NCBI GenBank assembly: GCA_016200915.1
Contig: JACQDV010000003.1
Span: 20,641-84,640 of the forward strand
Origin: Sphingobacteriales bacterium
GTDB taxonomy: Bacteria; Bacteroidota; Bacteroidia; Chitinophagales; Chitinophagaceae
Direction: 5' to 3'
DNA length: 64,000 nucleotides
Position 1 is the stretch's first letter. Each line of letters starts with the position of its first letter. Positions 43,025 through 52,079 of the stretch are shown here, piece by piece. Both the position numbers and the translations under genes were made by a program. The notes beneath the pieces are model-generated. The model did not search any database and was not told the DNA's origin. It saw only the letters and a program-made list of their open reading frames with translations.

Positions 43025-44926
43025 ATGAGTAATATTTTAAGTTATATCTGGTTGGTTCCATTACTTCCGCTGATCGGTTTTTTGATCAATGGGTTGGGGA
43101 GAAATTTTTTGAGCAAAGCGATGGTGAGCATAGTTGGTTGTGGCGTTCTGCTGGCTTCTTTTGTGGTAAGTGTTTACTTTTTTATGAGTGTGAAAGAAGG
43201 TAATCATGATGTAGTAAAATTGTTTGACTTTATTACTGCAGGCAAACTTTCTATTCCATTTGAATTCCAGGTAGATGCTTTGTCTTCTTTATTCTTACTG
43301 ATCATTACAGGTGTTGGTTTTTTAATTCACCTGTATTCTACTGCATACATGCATGAAGAGAGCAATGCTCACTATGCAAGATATTTTGCTTATCTCAACC
43401 TCTTCGTCTTCTCTATGTTGCTGCTGGTATTAGGTGGCAACTATGTTATTATGTTTATCGGTTGGGAAGGTGTAGGACTTTGTTCTTATTTATTGATTGG
43501 TTACTGGTTTAAGAATACTGATTATAATAATGCTGCCAGGAAAGCATTCATCATGAACCGTATTGGTGATTTAGGATTTTTGTTAGCAGTGTTCTGGATA
43601 ATACAGCAATTTGGCTCAGTAAGTTTTGGTGAAGTGTTTGCCAATGCAGAAGGCAAATCAACAGCTATTTTAACCGGTATTACCTTGTTACTTTTTGTTG
43701 GTGCTACCGGTAAGAGTGCACAAATTCCATTATATACCTGGTTGCCCGATGCGATGGCAGGTCCAACACCCGTATCAGCTTTAATTCATGCGGCTACCAT
43801 GGTTACAGCAGGTATTTATATGATTGCACGCAGCAATGTAATGTATACACTGGCTCCTGTTTCTCAAACGGTAGTTGCTGTTGTTGGGTTAGCTACAGCA
43901 ATTTTTGCGGCCACTATTGCTATCAAACAAAATGATATTAAAAAAGTACTGGCTTATTCAACAGTAAGTCAGTTGGGTTATATGTTCCTTGGTTTGGGTG
44001 TGGGTGCATACACCGGCGCAGTTTTTCATGTAATGACACATGCTTTCTTTAAAGCGTTGTTATTTCTTGGAGCTGGTTCTGTTATTCATGCCATGCATCA
44101 TGAACAGGATATCCGTAACATGGGCGGATTAAAAAAGAAATTACCCATCACTCATCTTACTTTCTTATTAGGTTGTATTGCTATTGCCGGTATTCCACCA
44201 TTTAGTGGTTTCTTTTCTAAAGATGAAATATTAGCTGCGGCATATGAAGCAAGTCCGGTGTATTGGATATTAGGTGTTGCCGGTGCAATGATGACCGCTT
44301 TCTATATGTTCCGCCTATATGCTACCACATTCTTAGGAAACTTTCGTGGTACAGAAGAACAGGAACATCATCTTCATGAAAGTCCATGGGCAATGACTGT
44401 ACCATTAATTGTACTGGCAATACTGGCTGTTGTGGGTGGCTTTGTTGGCATACCAAAAGTGTTTGCAGAAAATGCTCATTCATTAGAAAATTTCTTATCA
44501 CCCATATTTGCTGATTCTGAAAAATTGATAAAAGAGAGAACTCCATTATCTCATTCCACTGAATATGGGCTGATGGGAATTTCTGTTGGTTTAGCATTGT
44601 TTGCTATTTTGTATGCAGTAAACCGGTTCAGCAAAAAACCAGAGATGGAAGATGCAAGTGGTTTTGGAAAAGTATTAGCCAACAAATGGTATGTGGATGA
44701 AATTTATGACGCCATCATTGGCAAACCTTTAAAAGCTATTTCTAAATTCTTTAATAACGTTATTGAGAAATCAGGTATTGACGGATTTGTAAATGGTATT
44801 GGAGAAGGTGTACAGTATGCCAGCCGCCAGTTACGCTTATTGCAAAGCGGACAGGTGGGCAGCTATATTTTGCTGATGGTTTTAGGAATGATCATTTTAA
44901 TGGTTGTTCAATTTTTTATTAAGTAA
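43025..44926 (+). CDS. nuoL: NADH-quinone oxidoreductase subunit L
   Basis: The 633-aa antiporter-like subunit shows NYVIMFIGWEGVGLCSYLLIGYW, LPDAMAGPTPVSALIHAATMVTAG (with the key Lys earlier in GATGKSAQIPLYTW) and AYSTVSQLGYMF. The C-terminal part includes the long lateral helix region. Proton-pumping subunit. Confidence 0.97.
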   Translation: MSNILSYIWLVPLLPLIGFLINGLGRNFLSKAMVSIVGCGVLLASFVVSVYFFMSVKEGNHDVVKLFDFITAGKLSIPFEFQVDALSSLFLLIITGVGFLIHLYSTAYMHEESNAHYARYFAYLNLFVFSMLLLVLGGNYVIMFIGWEGVGLCSYLLIGYWFKNTDYNNAARKAFIMNRIGDLGFLLAVFWIIQQFGSVSFGEVFANAEGKSTAILTGITLLLFVGATGKSAQIPLYTWLPDAMAGPTPVSALIHAATMVTAGIYMIARSNVMYTLAPVSQTVVAVVGLATAIFAATIAIKQNDIKKVLAYSTVSQLGYMFLGLGVGAYTGAVFHVMTHAFFKALLFLGAGSVIHAMHHEQDIRNMGGLKKKLPITHLTFLLGCIAIAGIPPFSGFFSKDEILAAAYEASPVYWILGVAGAMMTAFYMFRLYATTFLGNFRGTEEQEHHLHESPWAMTVPLIVLAILAVVGGFVGIPKVFAENAHSLENFLSPIFADSEKLIKERTPLSHSTEYGLMGISVGLALFAILYAVNRFSKKPEMEDASGFGKVLANKWYVDEIYDAIIGKPLKAISKFFNNVIEKSGIDGFVNGIGEGVQYASRQLRLLQSGQVGSYILLMVLGMIILMVVQFFIK

Positions 44927-44943
44927 TTTTTTGAAAGGAAATT

Positions 44944-46380
44944 ATGTTAGCACTGCTATTAATATTGATTCCGTTGATTACTGGTGTGGCTGCTTTTTTT
45001 ATTAAGAATGAAAAAAGTGTAAAGACATGGGCTTTGGTTGCTTCACTGGTAACTTTAATTGTTTCCCTTTGGAGTTTAATGCACCAGGATAATTATCACA
45101 GTGTTTTTTCAAAAGAATGGTTACCTGATCTCGGATCATCATTCTCATTAGGATTAGATGGTATGGGTCGGATGTTAACCTTATTGACAGGAATCGCTTT
45201 CCCTGTTATTTTTATAGCTACTAGCAAATCAACTTATAAAGATTCCAATCAGTTCTTTGGTTTGATGTTATTATCTCAGGCTGGATTGATGGGAGTGTTT
45301 TTAGCAACTGATTTATTGTTGTTCTACTTCTTCTGGGAATTAGCATTGATCCCTGTATATTTCTTATGCAGCAAATGGGGCGGTGAAAGAAGAATACCGG
45401 TTACTTTTAAATTCTTTATCTATACATTTCTTGGTTCATTGATCATGCTGGTTGGTATTTTGTATGTCTATTATATCAATCCTGAGAAATCATTTAGTAT
45501 GGCTTCGCTGTACAATTATACTTTTGGTCACAGGGCACAGAGCATTTTATTCTGGATGTTCTTTCTCGCCTTTGCGATCAAGATGCCAATCTTTCCTTTT
45601 CATACCTGGCAGCCTGATACGTATGAACAATCACCAACAGCCACTACAATGGTGTTAAGTGGAGTGATGGTAAAGATGGGTTTGTTTGCAGTAGTACGCT
45701 GGTTATTGCCATTATTCCCCGAGGCTGCACATGGAAATGATAATATTGTTATTGGTTTATCAGTAGTAGGAATGATCTATGCTTCCTGTATTGCAATGGT
45801 GCAGGATGATTTGAAAAGACTCGTAGCATATTCTTCTATAGCGCATATTGGATTAATGTGTGCGGCATTGTTTGCCGGTAATAGTATAGGCATACAGGGA
45901 GTGATGGTGCAAATGTTCAATCACGGTATTAATATAATTGGATTGTGGGTAGTGGTTGAATTAACCGAACGCCAGTTTGGAACCCGTAAAATGAGTGAAT
46001 TGGGTGGTATTGCACAAAAAGCTCCTGCATTAGCGATCATGCTGGTGATAATAGCATTGGCAAACGTATCATTGCCATTGACAAATGCATTCGTAGGAGA
46101 GTTCTTAATGTTTAATGGTTTGTATCAATTCAATGTTTGGTACACAGTAATAGCCGGGTTGAGTATTATCCTCGCTGCTATCTACACATTAAATATGATT
46201 CAAAAAGTATTTTACGGAAATACAAATAGTGTAACAGCAAATGCAGTGGATATTAACTGGAATGAAAAATTAGTTTTAGCGGTGATTGTGGTGTTGATAT
46301 TTGCAATGGGTGTTTATCCAAAACCAATGATTGAATTAACACAGGCATCTGTAAACAGTCTGGTGAGCATATTTAAATAA
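44944..46380 (+). CDS. nuoM: NADH-quinone oxidoreductase subunit M
   Basis: The 478-aa antiporter-like subunit has LLFYFFWELALIPVYFLCSKWGG (conserved Glu), AIKMPIFPFHTWQPD (conserved Lys) and AYSSIAHIGLM. Proton-pumping subunit. Seventeen bases after nuoL. Confidence 0.97.
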   Translation: MLALLLILIPLITGVAAFFIKNEKSVKTWALVASLVTLIVSLWSLMHQDNYHSVFSKEWLPDLGSSFSLGLDGMGRMLTLLTGIAFPVIFIATSKSTYKDSNQFFGLMLLSQAGLMGVFLATDLLLFYFFWELALIPVYFLCSKWGGERRIPVTFKFFIYTFLGSLIMLVGILYVYYINPEKSFSMASLYNYTFGHRAQSILFWMFFLAFAIKMPIFPFHTWQPDTYEQSPTATTMVLSGVMVKMGLFAVVRWLLPLFPEAAHGNDNIVIGLSVVGMIYASCIAMVQDDLKRLVAYSSIAHIGLMCAALFAGNSIGIQGVMVQMFNHGINIIGLWVVVELTERQFGTRKMSELGGIAQKAPALAIMLVIIALANVSLPLTNAFVGEFLMFNGLYQFNVWYTVIAGLSIILAAIYTLNMIQKVFYGNTNSVTANAVDINWNEKLVLAVIVVLIFAMGVYPKPMIELTQASVNSLVSIFK

Positions 46381-46401
46381 AGAAAAGAGCAAAGTATTAA
46401 T

Positions 46402-47781
46402 ATGAACGTAATTGTTTTATCTGCAGTTTGGGGTGTTGTGATGATGTTCAGCGGATTATTTATTGCTGACAAAAGCAAGGCAAAATATGTTGCCATCACC
46501 GGTTTATTAGTTTTACTGGTGTCCAATTATTTTGACCTGCATCATAAATTTCTTTTTGCCTACAGTATTGGTAACATGCTGCAGTTTGATAGTTTTGGAA
46601 TGATCTTCGTTACCATTGCACTGCTGTCAACTTTGCTGTATGTATTGCTTTCCGGCTCGGCTGTTGAAAAAGTGGGTAATCATGCCTATGAATATTTTGC
46701 TTTGTTGTTTTTTGTACTGTGTGGTGTAGGTATTGCTGCTTCTTATAATAATTTACTCATGTTATTTCTCGGTATTGAGATCATCTCCATTCCATTATAT
46801 ATTTTAACCGGCGCTGATAAACGTAACCTCAAGAGTAATGAAGCTTCGCTGAAATATTTTTTGATGGGATCTTTTTCAACTGGTATCATGTTACTCGGTA
46901 TTGTTTTATTGTATGGTGCTACCGGAACATTCAGTTTGACGATTTCTTCCGTTAGCAAAGCCAGTGAAAATATTATGATCTCAGCAGGAGTAATATTGAT
47001 GGCCATTGCATTGGCATTTAAAGTATCTGCTGCTCCATTCCATTTCTGGACACCGGATGTATATGATGGTGCGCCTACTGTATTCACTTCTTTTATGGCG
47101 ACAGTAGTAAAGGCCGCAGGGTTTATTGCATTTGTACGGTTATTTGAAAATGCATTTGGAGGAATGACCGATGTGTGGCAATACACCATAGCATTGATTA
47201 TTGCTGCTACACTTGTCGCCGGAAATATTACAGCCGTGTTTCAGCAAAGTGTTAAGCGTATGCTGGCCTATTCCAGTATTTCGCAGGCAGGCTTTATGTT
47301 GTTTGCTGTTTATTCAATTAATGCCTTTGCAAAAGAAGGTATCCTTTTATATGCTGCTGCTTATTGTTTAGCTACCATTGGAATTTTCGCAGTGCTGATC
47401 AAGATGAAAGATTTCACCTTTGAAGGATTTAACGGTTTGGCCAAACAGCAACCATTATTAGCTCTTTTAGTTTCCATATTTGTATTATCACTCGCCGGTA
47501 TTCCTTTAACAGGAGGATTCCTTTCCAAATATTATATGGTGCTGTCCTCAATTAAAGCAGGCGGTTTATTATGGCTGGTGATTACTGCTATGCTTTGTGC
47601 GGCAGTAAGTGTGTATTATTATTTCCGTCTTATCCAGGCCATGTATTTTAAAGAAGGTGATGCCAATGCCGTTGATGTAAACCCACGATTTAAAGCATTG
47701 CTGGTAGTAGCGGCCGTGCTGATTATACTGTTGGGTGTGTACCCTAATGCTTTATTGCTGGATTGGTTTCATATACTTTAA
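46402..47781 (+). CDS. nuoN: NADH-quinone oxidoreductase subunit N
   Basis: The 459-aa antiporter-like subunit has LMLFLGIEIISIPLYILTG, FKVSAAPFHFWTPDVYDGAPT and MLAYSSISQAGFM. It is the last gene of the complex I operon; no convincing terminator follows. Confidence 0.96.
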   Translation: MNVIVLSAVWGVVMMFSGLFIADKSKAKYVAITGLLVLLVSNYFDLHHKFLFAYSIGNMLQFDSFGMIFVTIALLSTLLYVLLSGSAVEKVGNHAYEYFALLFFVLCGVGIAASYNNLLMLFLGIEIISIPLYILTGADKRNLKSNEASLKYFLMGSFSTGIMLLGIVLLYGATGTFSLTISSVSKASENIMISAGVILMAIALAFKVSAAPFHFWTPDVYDGAPTVFTSFMATVVKAAGFIAFVRLFENAFGGMTDVWQYTIALIIAATLVAGNITAVFQQSVKRMLAYSSISQAGFMLFAVYSINAFAKEGILLYAAAYCLATIGIFAVLIKMKDFTFEGFNGLAKQQPLLALLVSIFVLSLAGIPLTGGFLSKYYMVLSSIKAGGLLWLVITAMLCAAVSVYYYFRLIQAMYFKEGDANAVDVNPRFKALLVVAAVLIILLGVYPNALLLDWFHIL

Positions 47782-47787
47782 TTTATT

Positions 47788-47960
47788 TTATAGCCAGCTG
47801 TAGTTTTTCATGGCATCACCAGTTGTGTCACTCACTTCATCGTTCTGAATAATAATCATCATTTTATTTGTTACATAGAATTGGCGTATTGTTCTTTTAC
47901 CCGCCAGACTACCCCCAACAAGTTGGGGGGCATTCAGACGGGTGTTCCGTTTGTATAATT
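47788..47960 (-). pseudogene. Possible gene remnant carrying a palindromic element
   Basis: On the minus strand an open frame without start codon reads KRNTRLNAPQLVGGSLAGKR, then RQFYVTNKMMIIIQNDEVSD and TTGDAMKNYSWL before a stop at 47788. The TRLN...GGSLA part is the element at 47899-47943. The rest looks like the C-terminus of a protein rather than random sequence, but I cannot name a family. It may be a decayed gene between nuoN and the permease gene. Confidence 0.3.
47899..47943. repeat. Palindromic element P, copy 1 (ACCCGCCAGACT ... TTCAGACGGGT)
   Basis: Imperfect outer arms ACCCGCCAGA and TCAGACGGGT surround a perfect inner stem CCCCCAAC-AA-GTTGGGGG. The outer parts recur at 51974-52011. 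The inner core is the hairpin seen at 36695-36714. Confidence 0.7.
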
Positions 47961-48010
47961 TATTTTCCTGTGCAAAATGCTTCCTTTAATTTTAGGACAG
48001 AAATAATTGT

Positions 48011-49291
48011 ATGAAGTTCCGGGATATATTGTCTATCGCTTTTCGCACCATTCGTTCTAACCGGTTACGCACCGGCATTACGGTGGCTATTATTGCTTTT
48101 GGTATCATGGCACTGATCGGCATTATTACTGCCATAGAATCCATGAACCAGAGTTTGTATGAGAACTTCTCCATCATGGGTTCCAACACCTTTAGTATAC
48201 GATTTAAAGAAAGGCAATTCCGTTTTGGTGATGGAGGTGGTGATCTTAAGAAAAGAGCTAAAGGTAAACAAAGAGAAAAAGCTTCTAATCTCGGTAAACC
48301 TATTACATGGGAACAGGCAAATGATTTTAAGAAGCGTTATATATTTCCTGCCGCAGTGGGTATTTCAAAATTTGGAACGGGCATAGCACAGGTATTTTAC
48401 GGGGAGAAAAAAACTAACCCTAATATTCGTTTAATAGGCGGTGACGAAAATTACTTATTGTGCAGTGGATATACGATTGATGCAGGACGCAATTTTTCAA
48501 ACCTTGACTTAGAAAGCGGAAGAAATGTTATTATACTCGGCAGCGATATTGTAAAGAAATTATTTGATGGAAATGCTCAACGGGCAGTAAATAATGTGGT
48601 GCGAATTGATGGAGCACCATACCGTATTATCGGAGTATTAAAAGAAAGAGGGGCCAGTAGTTTATTAAGCCTGGATAATATCCTTATTACTACTGTAAAT
48701 AATGTTCGGCGAAATTATGAAGGTAATTCACCTTCCTATAATCTGGCTGTGAATGTTAAAAACTTTGAGCAGATGGATGCTGCTATTAGTGAAGCCACCG
48801 GTGCCTTTCGTACAGTAAGAAAACTGGACATAAAGGATTCAGAAAATTTTTATGTTGATAAAAGCGACAGCCTGGTAGAAGTATTTAAGAACCTCTTATT
48901 CTTTGTTACCGTAGCGGCCATTATAATTGGTATGATTACTTTATTTGGCGCCTCTGTTGGATTGATGAACATTATGCTGGTAGCAGTAAATGAACGCACA
49001 AGAGAAATCGGTTTAGTAAAAGCAATAGGTGCAACCCGAATCAGCATTCGCCTGCAATTTTTATTTGAAGCAATATTCATTTGCTTGATTGGTGCTTTAA
49101 TAGGCGTTTTATTAGGAATAGTATTAGGTAACCTGGCGGGAATATTTGTATTTAAAACAGGATTTATTATGCCATGGGCATGGGTGTTCATTGGAATTAT
49201 TACCTGCTCAGTAGTGGGATTGCTGGCCGGATTATATCCTGCACTGAAAGCAGCCAAGCTGGATCCTATTGTAGCATTGCGTTACGAATAA
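48011..49291 (+). CDS. MacB/FtsX-type ABC transporter permease
   Basis: The 426-aa protein has an N-terminal membrane helix (RLRTGITVAIIAFGIMALIGI, shown from residue 16 in part), a periplasmic MacB-PCD-like domain at about 45-275, and a C-terminal FtsX domain with three helices and the conserved end GLYPALKAAKLDPIVALRYE. Such permeases work with an ATPase of the LolD/MacB type in lipoprotein sorting or export of peptides and toxins. The ATPase gene is not adjacent, so the partner is encoded elsewhere. Confidence 0.88.
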   Translation: MKFRDILSIAFRTIRSNRLRTGITVAIIAFGIMALIGIITAIESMNQSLYENFSIMGSNTFSIRFKERQFRFGDGGGDLKKRAKGKQREKASNLGKPITWEQANDFKKRYIFPAAVGISKFGTGIAQVFYGEKKTNPNIRLIGGDENYLLCSGYTIDAGRNFSNLDLESGRNVIILGSDIVKKLFDGNAQRAVNNVVRIDGAPYRIIGVLKERGASSLLSLDNILITTVNNVRRNYEGNSPSYNLAVNVKNFEQMDAAISEATGAFRTVRKLDIKDSENFYVDKSDSLVEVFKNLLFFVTVAAIIIGMITLFGASVGLMNIMLVAVNERTREIGLVKAIGATRISIRLQFLFEAIFICLIGALIGVLLGIVLGNLAGIFVFKTGFIMPWAWVFIGIITCSVVGLLAGLYPALKAAKLDPIVALRYE

Positions 49292-49379
49292 TTTTTGTTT
49301 TTCTTCTTTCCTGCAAAGTATATTTTGATGTGTAATGGAGAATGCAGTATTTCACTTTTAGTAAACCAAATCACCAACT

Positions 49380-49937
49380 ATGGCAAAGAAAGAATTACAA
49401 GCCTTAGTAGCAGAACAAAAAATACTGAACAGGATTTATGTGGTACGGGGAGAAAAAATAATGTTGGACAGATATCTGGCGGAAATGTATGGAGTAGCAA
49501 CAAGGGTTTTAAATCAGAGCATCAAAAGGAATCTAAATCGTTTCCCCAAAGACTTTATGTTCCAGTTATCTGAAAAGGAGTTTAAAAACTTGATATCACA
49601 AAATGTGACATCAAGTTGGGGTGGTACAAGAAAATTGCCTTATGCTTTTACAGAACAGGGTGTAGCAATGCTGTCAGGTGTGTTAAACAGTGACACAGCT
49701 ATAGAGGTGAACATCAGAATAATCCGGGTATTTACAAAACTCAGAGAGTATGCACTAACCCATAAAGAAATATTAATGCAACTTGCTAAACTTGAAAAAG
49801 AAGTAAGCGGCATTAGGAGGACTACCGAAAGAAACAGTAAAGACATAGAAAATATTTTTACAGTGCTGAAGGAATTAATAGAAAAAAACAGCAAGCCAGC
49901 TATAAGAAACAGGATTGGTTTTAAACATTACGATTAA
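49380..49937 (+). CDS. ORF6N domain-containing protein
   Basis: The 185-aa protein opens with an ORF6N domain (about residues 10-95: KIMLDRYLAEMYGVATRVLN, then FPKDFMFQLSEKEF and AFTEQGVAMLSGVLNS). A coiled-coil-like segment follows (LAKLEKEVSGIRRTTERNSKDI). ORF6N is a DNA-binding domain first known from phages and often found as single genes in Bacteroidota, where it may mark former prophage or a defence gene. No other phage gene is near. Convergent with pckA. Confidence 0.85.
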   Translation: MAKKELQALVAEQKILNRIYVVRGEKIMLDRYLAEMYGVATRVLNQSIKRNLNRFPKDFMFQLSEKEFKNLISQNVTSSWGGTRKLPYAFTEQGVAMLSGVLNSDTAIEVNIRIIRVFTKLREYALTHKEILMQLAKLEKEVSGIRRTTERNSKDIENIFTVLKELIEKNSKPAIRNRIGFKHYD

Positions 49938-49951
49938 ATATGTTAAAGCAC

Positions 49952-49984
49952 TAAAATAAAAAACCCCACCAGGAATGATGGGGT
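49952..49984 (-). terminator. pckA terminator
   Basis: Read on the minus strand: stem ACCCCA (49984-49979) with TGGGGT (49968-49963), then TTTTTATTTTA. The stem may also end the convergent ORF6N transcript, though no U-run follows on that side. Confidence 0.75.
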
Positions 49985-50020
49985 GCTGTTGTCCTTAGCA
50001 AACAATCGATTTAAGACCAC

Positions 50021-51622
50021 TTAAAACTTCGGTGCTGCTTCCAATATTTCAGAAGTAACTCCCGAAGTATATTTTTCAAAATTCTTTATAAACTGCTGCG
50101 CTAAATTTTTAGCAGCATTATCATAAGCATCTTTATCGGCCCAGGTATTTCCCGGGTTTAATATTTCAACCGGAACATTTGGACATTCTTTTGGAATATT
50201 CAATTCAAACACCGGCATGGTTTCAAAAGCAACTTTGCTCAGTTTACCTTCCAGTGCAGCACTGATCATTGCTCTTGTATAAGATAATTTCATACGGTTA
50301 CCAATGCCATAAGGTCCGCCTGTCCAACCTGTGTTCACTAACCATACATTCACATTATTTTCTTTCATCTTCTTGCCTAACATCTCTGCATACTTTGCAG
50401 GATGCAATGGCAAAAATGGTGCACCAAAGCAGGCACTAAATGTTGATTTGGGTTCTGTAACACCAGCTTCTGTTCCGGCAACTTTAGCTGTATAACCGCT
50501 GATGAACTGGTACATAGCCTGTCCCGGTGTAAGACAACTGATTGGCGGAAGCACACCATAGGCATCACACGTTAAAAAGAAAATGTTTTTAGGAGTATTG
50601 CCTATGGATGGTTCCAGCGCATTGCTGATAAAATGTAATGGGTAACTTACTCTTGTGTTTTCTGTAATAGCTTTGCTGCTAAAATCAATTTTATTAGTGC
50701 CTTCATAGAAAGAAATATTCTCCACCAATGCACCCGGACGAATCGCATTATATATCTCCGGTTCCTTTTCTTCACTCAGGTCAATTGTTTTGGCATAACA
50801 GCCACCTTCAAAATTGAACACTGATGTTTCGTTCCATCCATGTTCATCATCTCCAATTAATTTTCTATTAGGGTCGGCACTTAAGGTGGTTTTGCCTGTT
50901 CCGCTTAATCCAAAGAAAATAGCTGTATCACCATCACAACCCATATTGGCACTGCAGTGCATGCTTAATACATTAGCTTTTTCTGGCAACAGGAAATTAA
51001 GAATAGTAAAGATGCCTTTCTTAATTTCACCGGTATAACCAGTTCCGCCAATTAAAATAGTTTTATGAGTAAAGCTGATGATAGCAAAATTTTCAGAAAG
51101 GGTTCCATCTACCACAGGATTCGCTTTAAAACCAGGTGCATGAAGTATATGCCAGTGCGGTTTAAAGTTTTCCAACTCCTGCTCTGTTGGACGGATAAAC
51201 ATATTATAGCAAAACAAATTGCTCCATGGATTTTCATTTACCACCCGCAGGTTTAAGCGATAGCGTTCATCGGCACAGGCCTGGCAATCTCTTACCCACA
51301 ATTCTTTTCCCTGTAAATAATCCCCCATCTTTTTGTGTAACTGGTGAAAATATTTTTCTTCTATAGCTATATTGAAATCGTTCCAGTTAACCCTGTTTTT
51401 AGTGATGTTGTCCTTTACAATAAACTTGTCTTTGGGAGATCGACCGGTGAATTTCCCGGTATTAATGATGAGTGCCCCAGTATCGTTTAGCTTTCCCTCG
51501 CCCCGCAGTAGTGTTTGTTCTGTTAGTTCTTCAGGGCTTAGCTGGTAGTGGATATTGGCTGAAATATGTAAACCCAGTTTTACCAGCTCCCCGGCTGGAA
51601 TCATCAATGTGGGAATCGACAT
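50021..51622 (-). CDS. pckA: Phosphoenolpyruvate carboxykinase (ATP)
   Basis: The ATG at 51622 (533 aa) was chosen because a perfect promoter lies inside the longer TTG-initiated frame. The P-loop GLSGTGKTTLS, followed by the metal-binding stretch IGDDEHGWNE, and the substrate motif TGKFTGRSPKDKF identify the ATP-dependent enzyme, which makes phosphoenolpyruvate from oxaloacetate in gluconeogenesis. Length matches the family (about 530-540 aa). Monocistronic with its own promoter and terminator. Confidence 0.97.
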   Translation of the reverse strand: MSIPTLMIPAGELVKLGLHISANIHYQLSPEELTEQTLLRGEGKLNDTGALIINTGKFTGRSPKDKFIVKDNITKNRVNWNDFNIAIEEKYFHQLHKKMGDYLQGKELWVRDCQACADERYRLNLRVVNENPWSNLFCYNMFIRPTEQELENFKPHWHILHAPGFKANPVVDGTLSENFAIISFTHKTILIGGTGYTGEIKKGIFTILNFLLPEKANVLSMHCSANMGCDGDTAIFFGLSGTGKTTLSADPNRKLIGDDEHGWNETSVFNFEGGCYAKTIDLSEEKEPEIYNAIRPGALVENISFYEGTNKIDFSSKAITENTRVSYPLHFISNALEPSIGNTPKNIFFLTCDAYGVLPPISCLTPGQAMYQFISGYTAKVAGTEAGVTEPKSTFSACFGAPFLPLHPAKYAEMLGKKMKENNVNVWLVNTGWTGGPYGIGNRMKLSYTRAMISAALEGKLSKVAFETMPVFELNIPKECPNVPVEILNPGNTWADKDAYDNAAKNLAQQFIKNFEKYTSGVTSEILEAAPKF

Positions 51623-51648
51623 AAATTGCTGTTGTGTTTGTTGAGGGG

Positions 51649-51680
51649 CAAAGCTATTACTAAAATAAATGCGCAACAAA
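51649..51680 (-). promoter_or_regulatory. pckA promoter
   Basis: On the minus strand TTTG (51680-51677), a 20-bp spacer, then TAGCTTTG (51656-51649): both elements match the Bacteroidota consensus exactly. The transcript would start near 51643, some 20 bases before the pckA ATG. Confidence 0.8.
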
Positions 51681-51894
51681 CAGGTGTTAGTTTTTTCGGT
51701 TTTTGCTATTCAATCAATCCCGTTTTTTATTAAAAATCATTCATCAACCATCAAAAAGGATTGGATGGCCGCAACCGTTTGCAATGTTTTATAGAATGCT
51801 GCCGATATTTTGATTATTTGTTAGAAAATTGACAACACAAGGGTAATTTTAGTTGACAAGCTTTTGATTAAAGCGGGAGCCTCTGTTGTCACTT

Positions 51895-51910
51895 CCCGCA
51901 AACTTGCGGG
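51895..51910. repeat. Hairpin CCCGCAA-AC-TTGCGGG
   Basis: Seven-base-pair perfect stem with a two-base loop. Its centre, AACTTG, is shared with the CCCCAACTTGTTGGGG hairpin at 36695. Confidence 0.65.
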
Positions 51911-51973
51911 ATACGTTCAGTGTAATGTTGAACTTTTTATCGGACAAATAGAAGTAAATATTTCCTTTGTTAT

Positions 51974-52011
51974 CCGCCAGACTCCCTCCTGCGTCGGGGT
52001 TCAGACGGGTG
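51974..52011. repeat. Palindromic element P, copy 2 (CCGCCAGACT ... TTCAGACGGGTG)
   Basis: The same outer arms as at 47899-47943 with a different inner part (CCCTCCTGCGTCGGGG). In the minus-strand frame it encodes DTRLNPDAGGSLAD. Confidence 0.7.
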
Positions 52012-52079
52012 TCATCCATTTTGTTGAAGGCTGTTAAGTAAAACAAGTTAAATTGCCGTCTCAATTAATTAATTGCCAC

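Larger units (their letters stand above)
51849..52064 (-). pseudogene. Doubtful short frame carrying two palindromic elements
   Basis: A 71-codon frame from a TTG, in the 457-bp gap between pckA and pepP. It reads DDTRLNPDAGGSLADNKGNI, FYLSDKKFNITLNVSRKFAG and further. Both palindromes at 51895-51910 and 51974-52011 are in frame. It resembles the remnant at 47788 (TRLN, GGSLA, FY followed by DK/NK). It is probably a decayed gene or repeat-derived frame, not a working gene. The rest of the gap holds the pckA promoter and otherwise nothing I can name. Confidence 0.25.
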
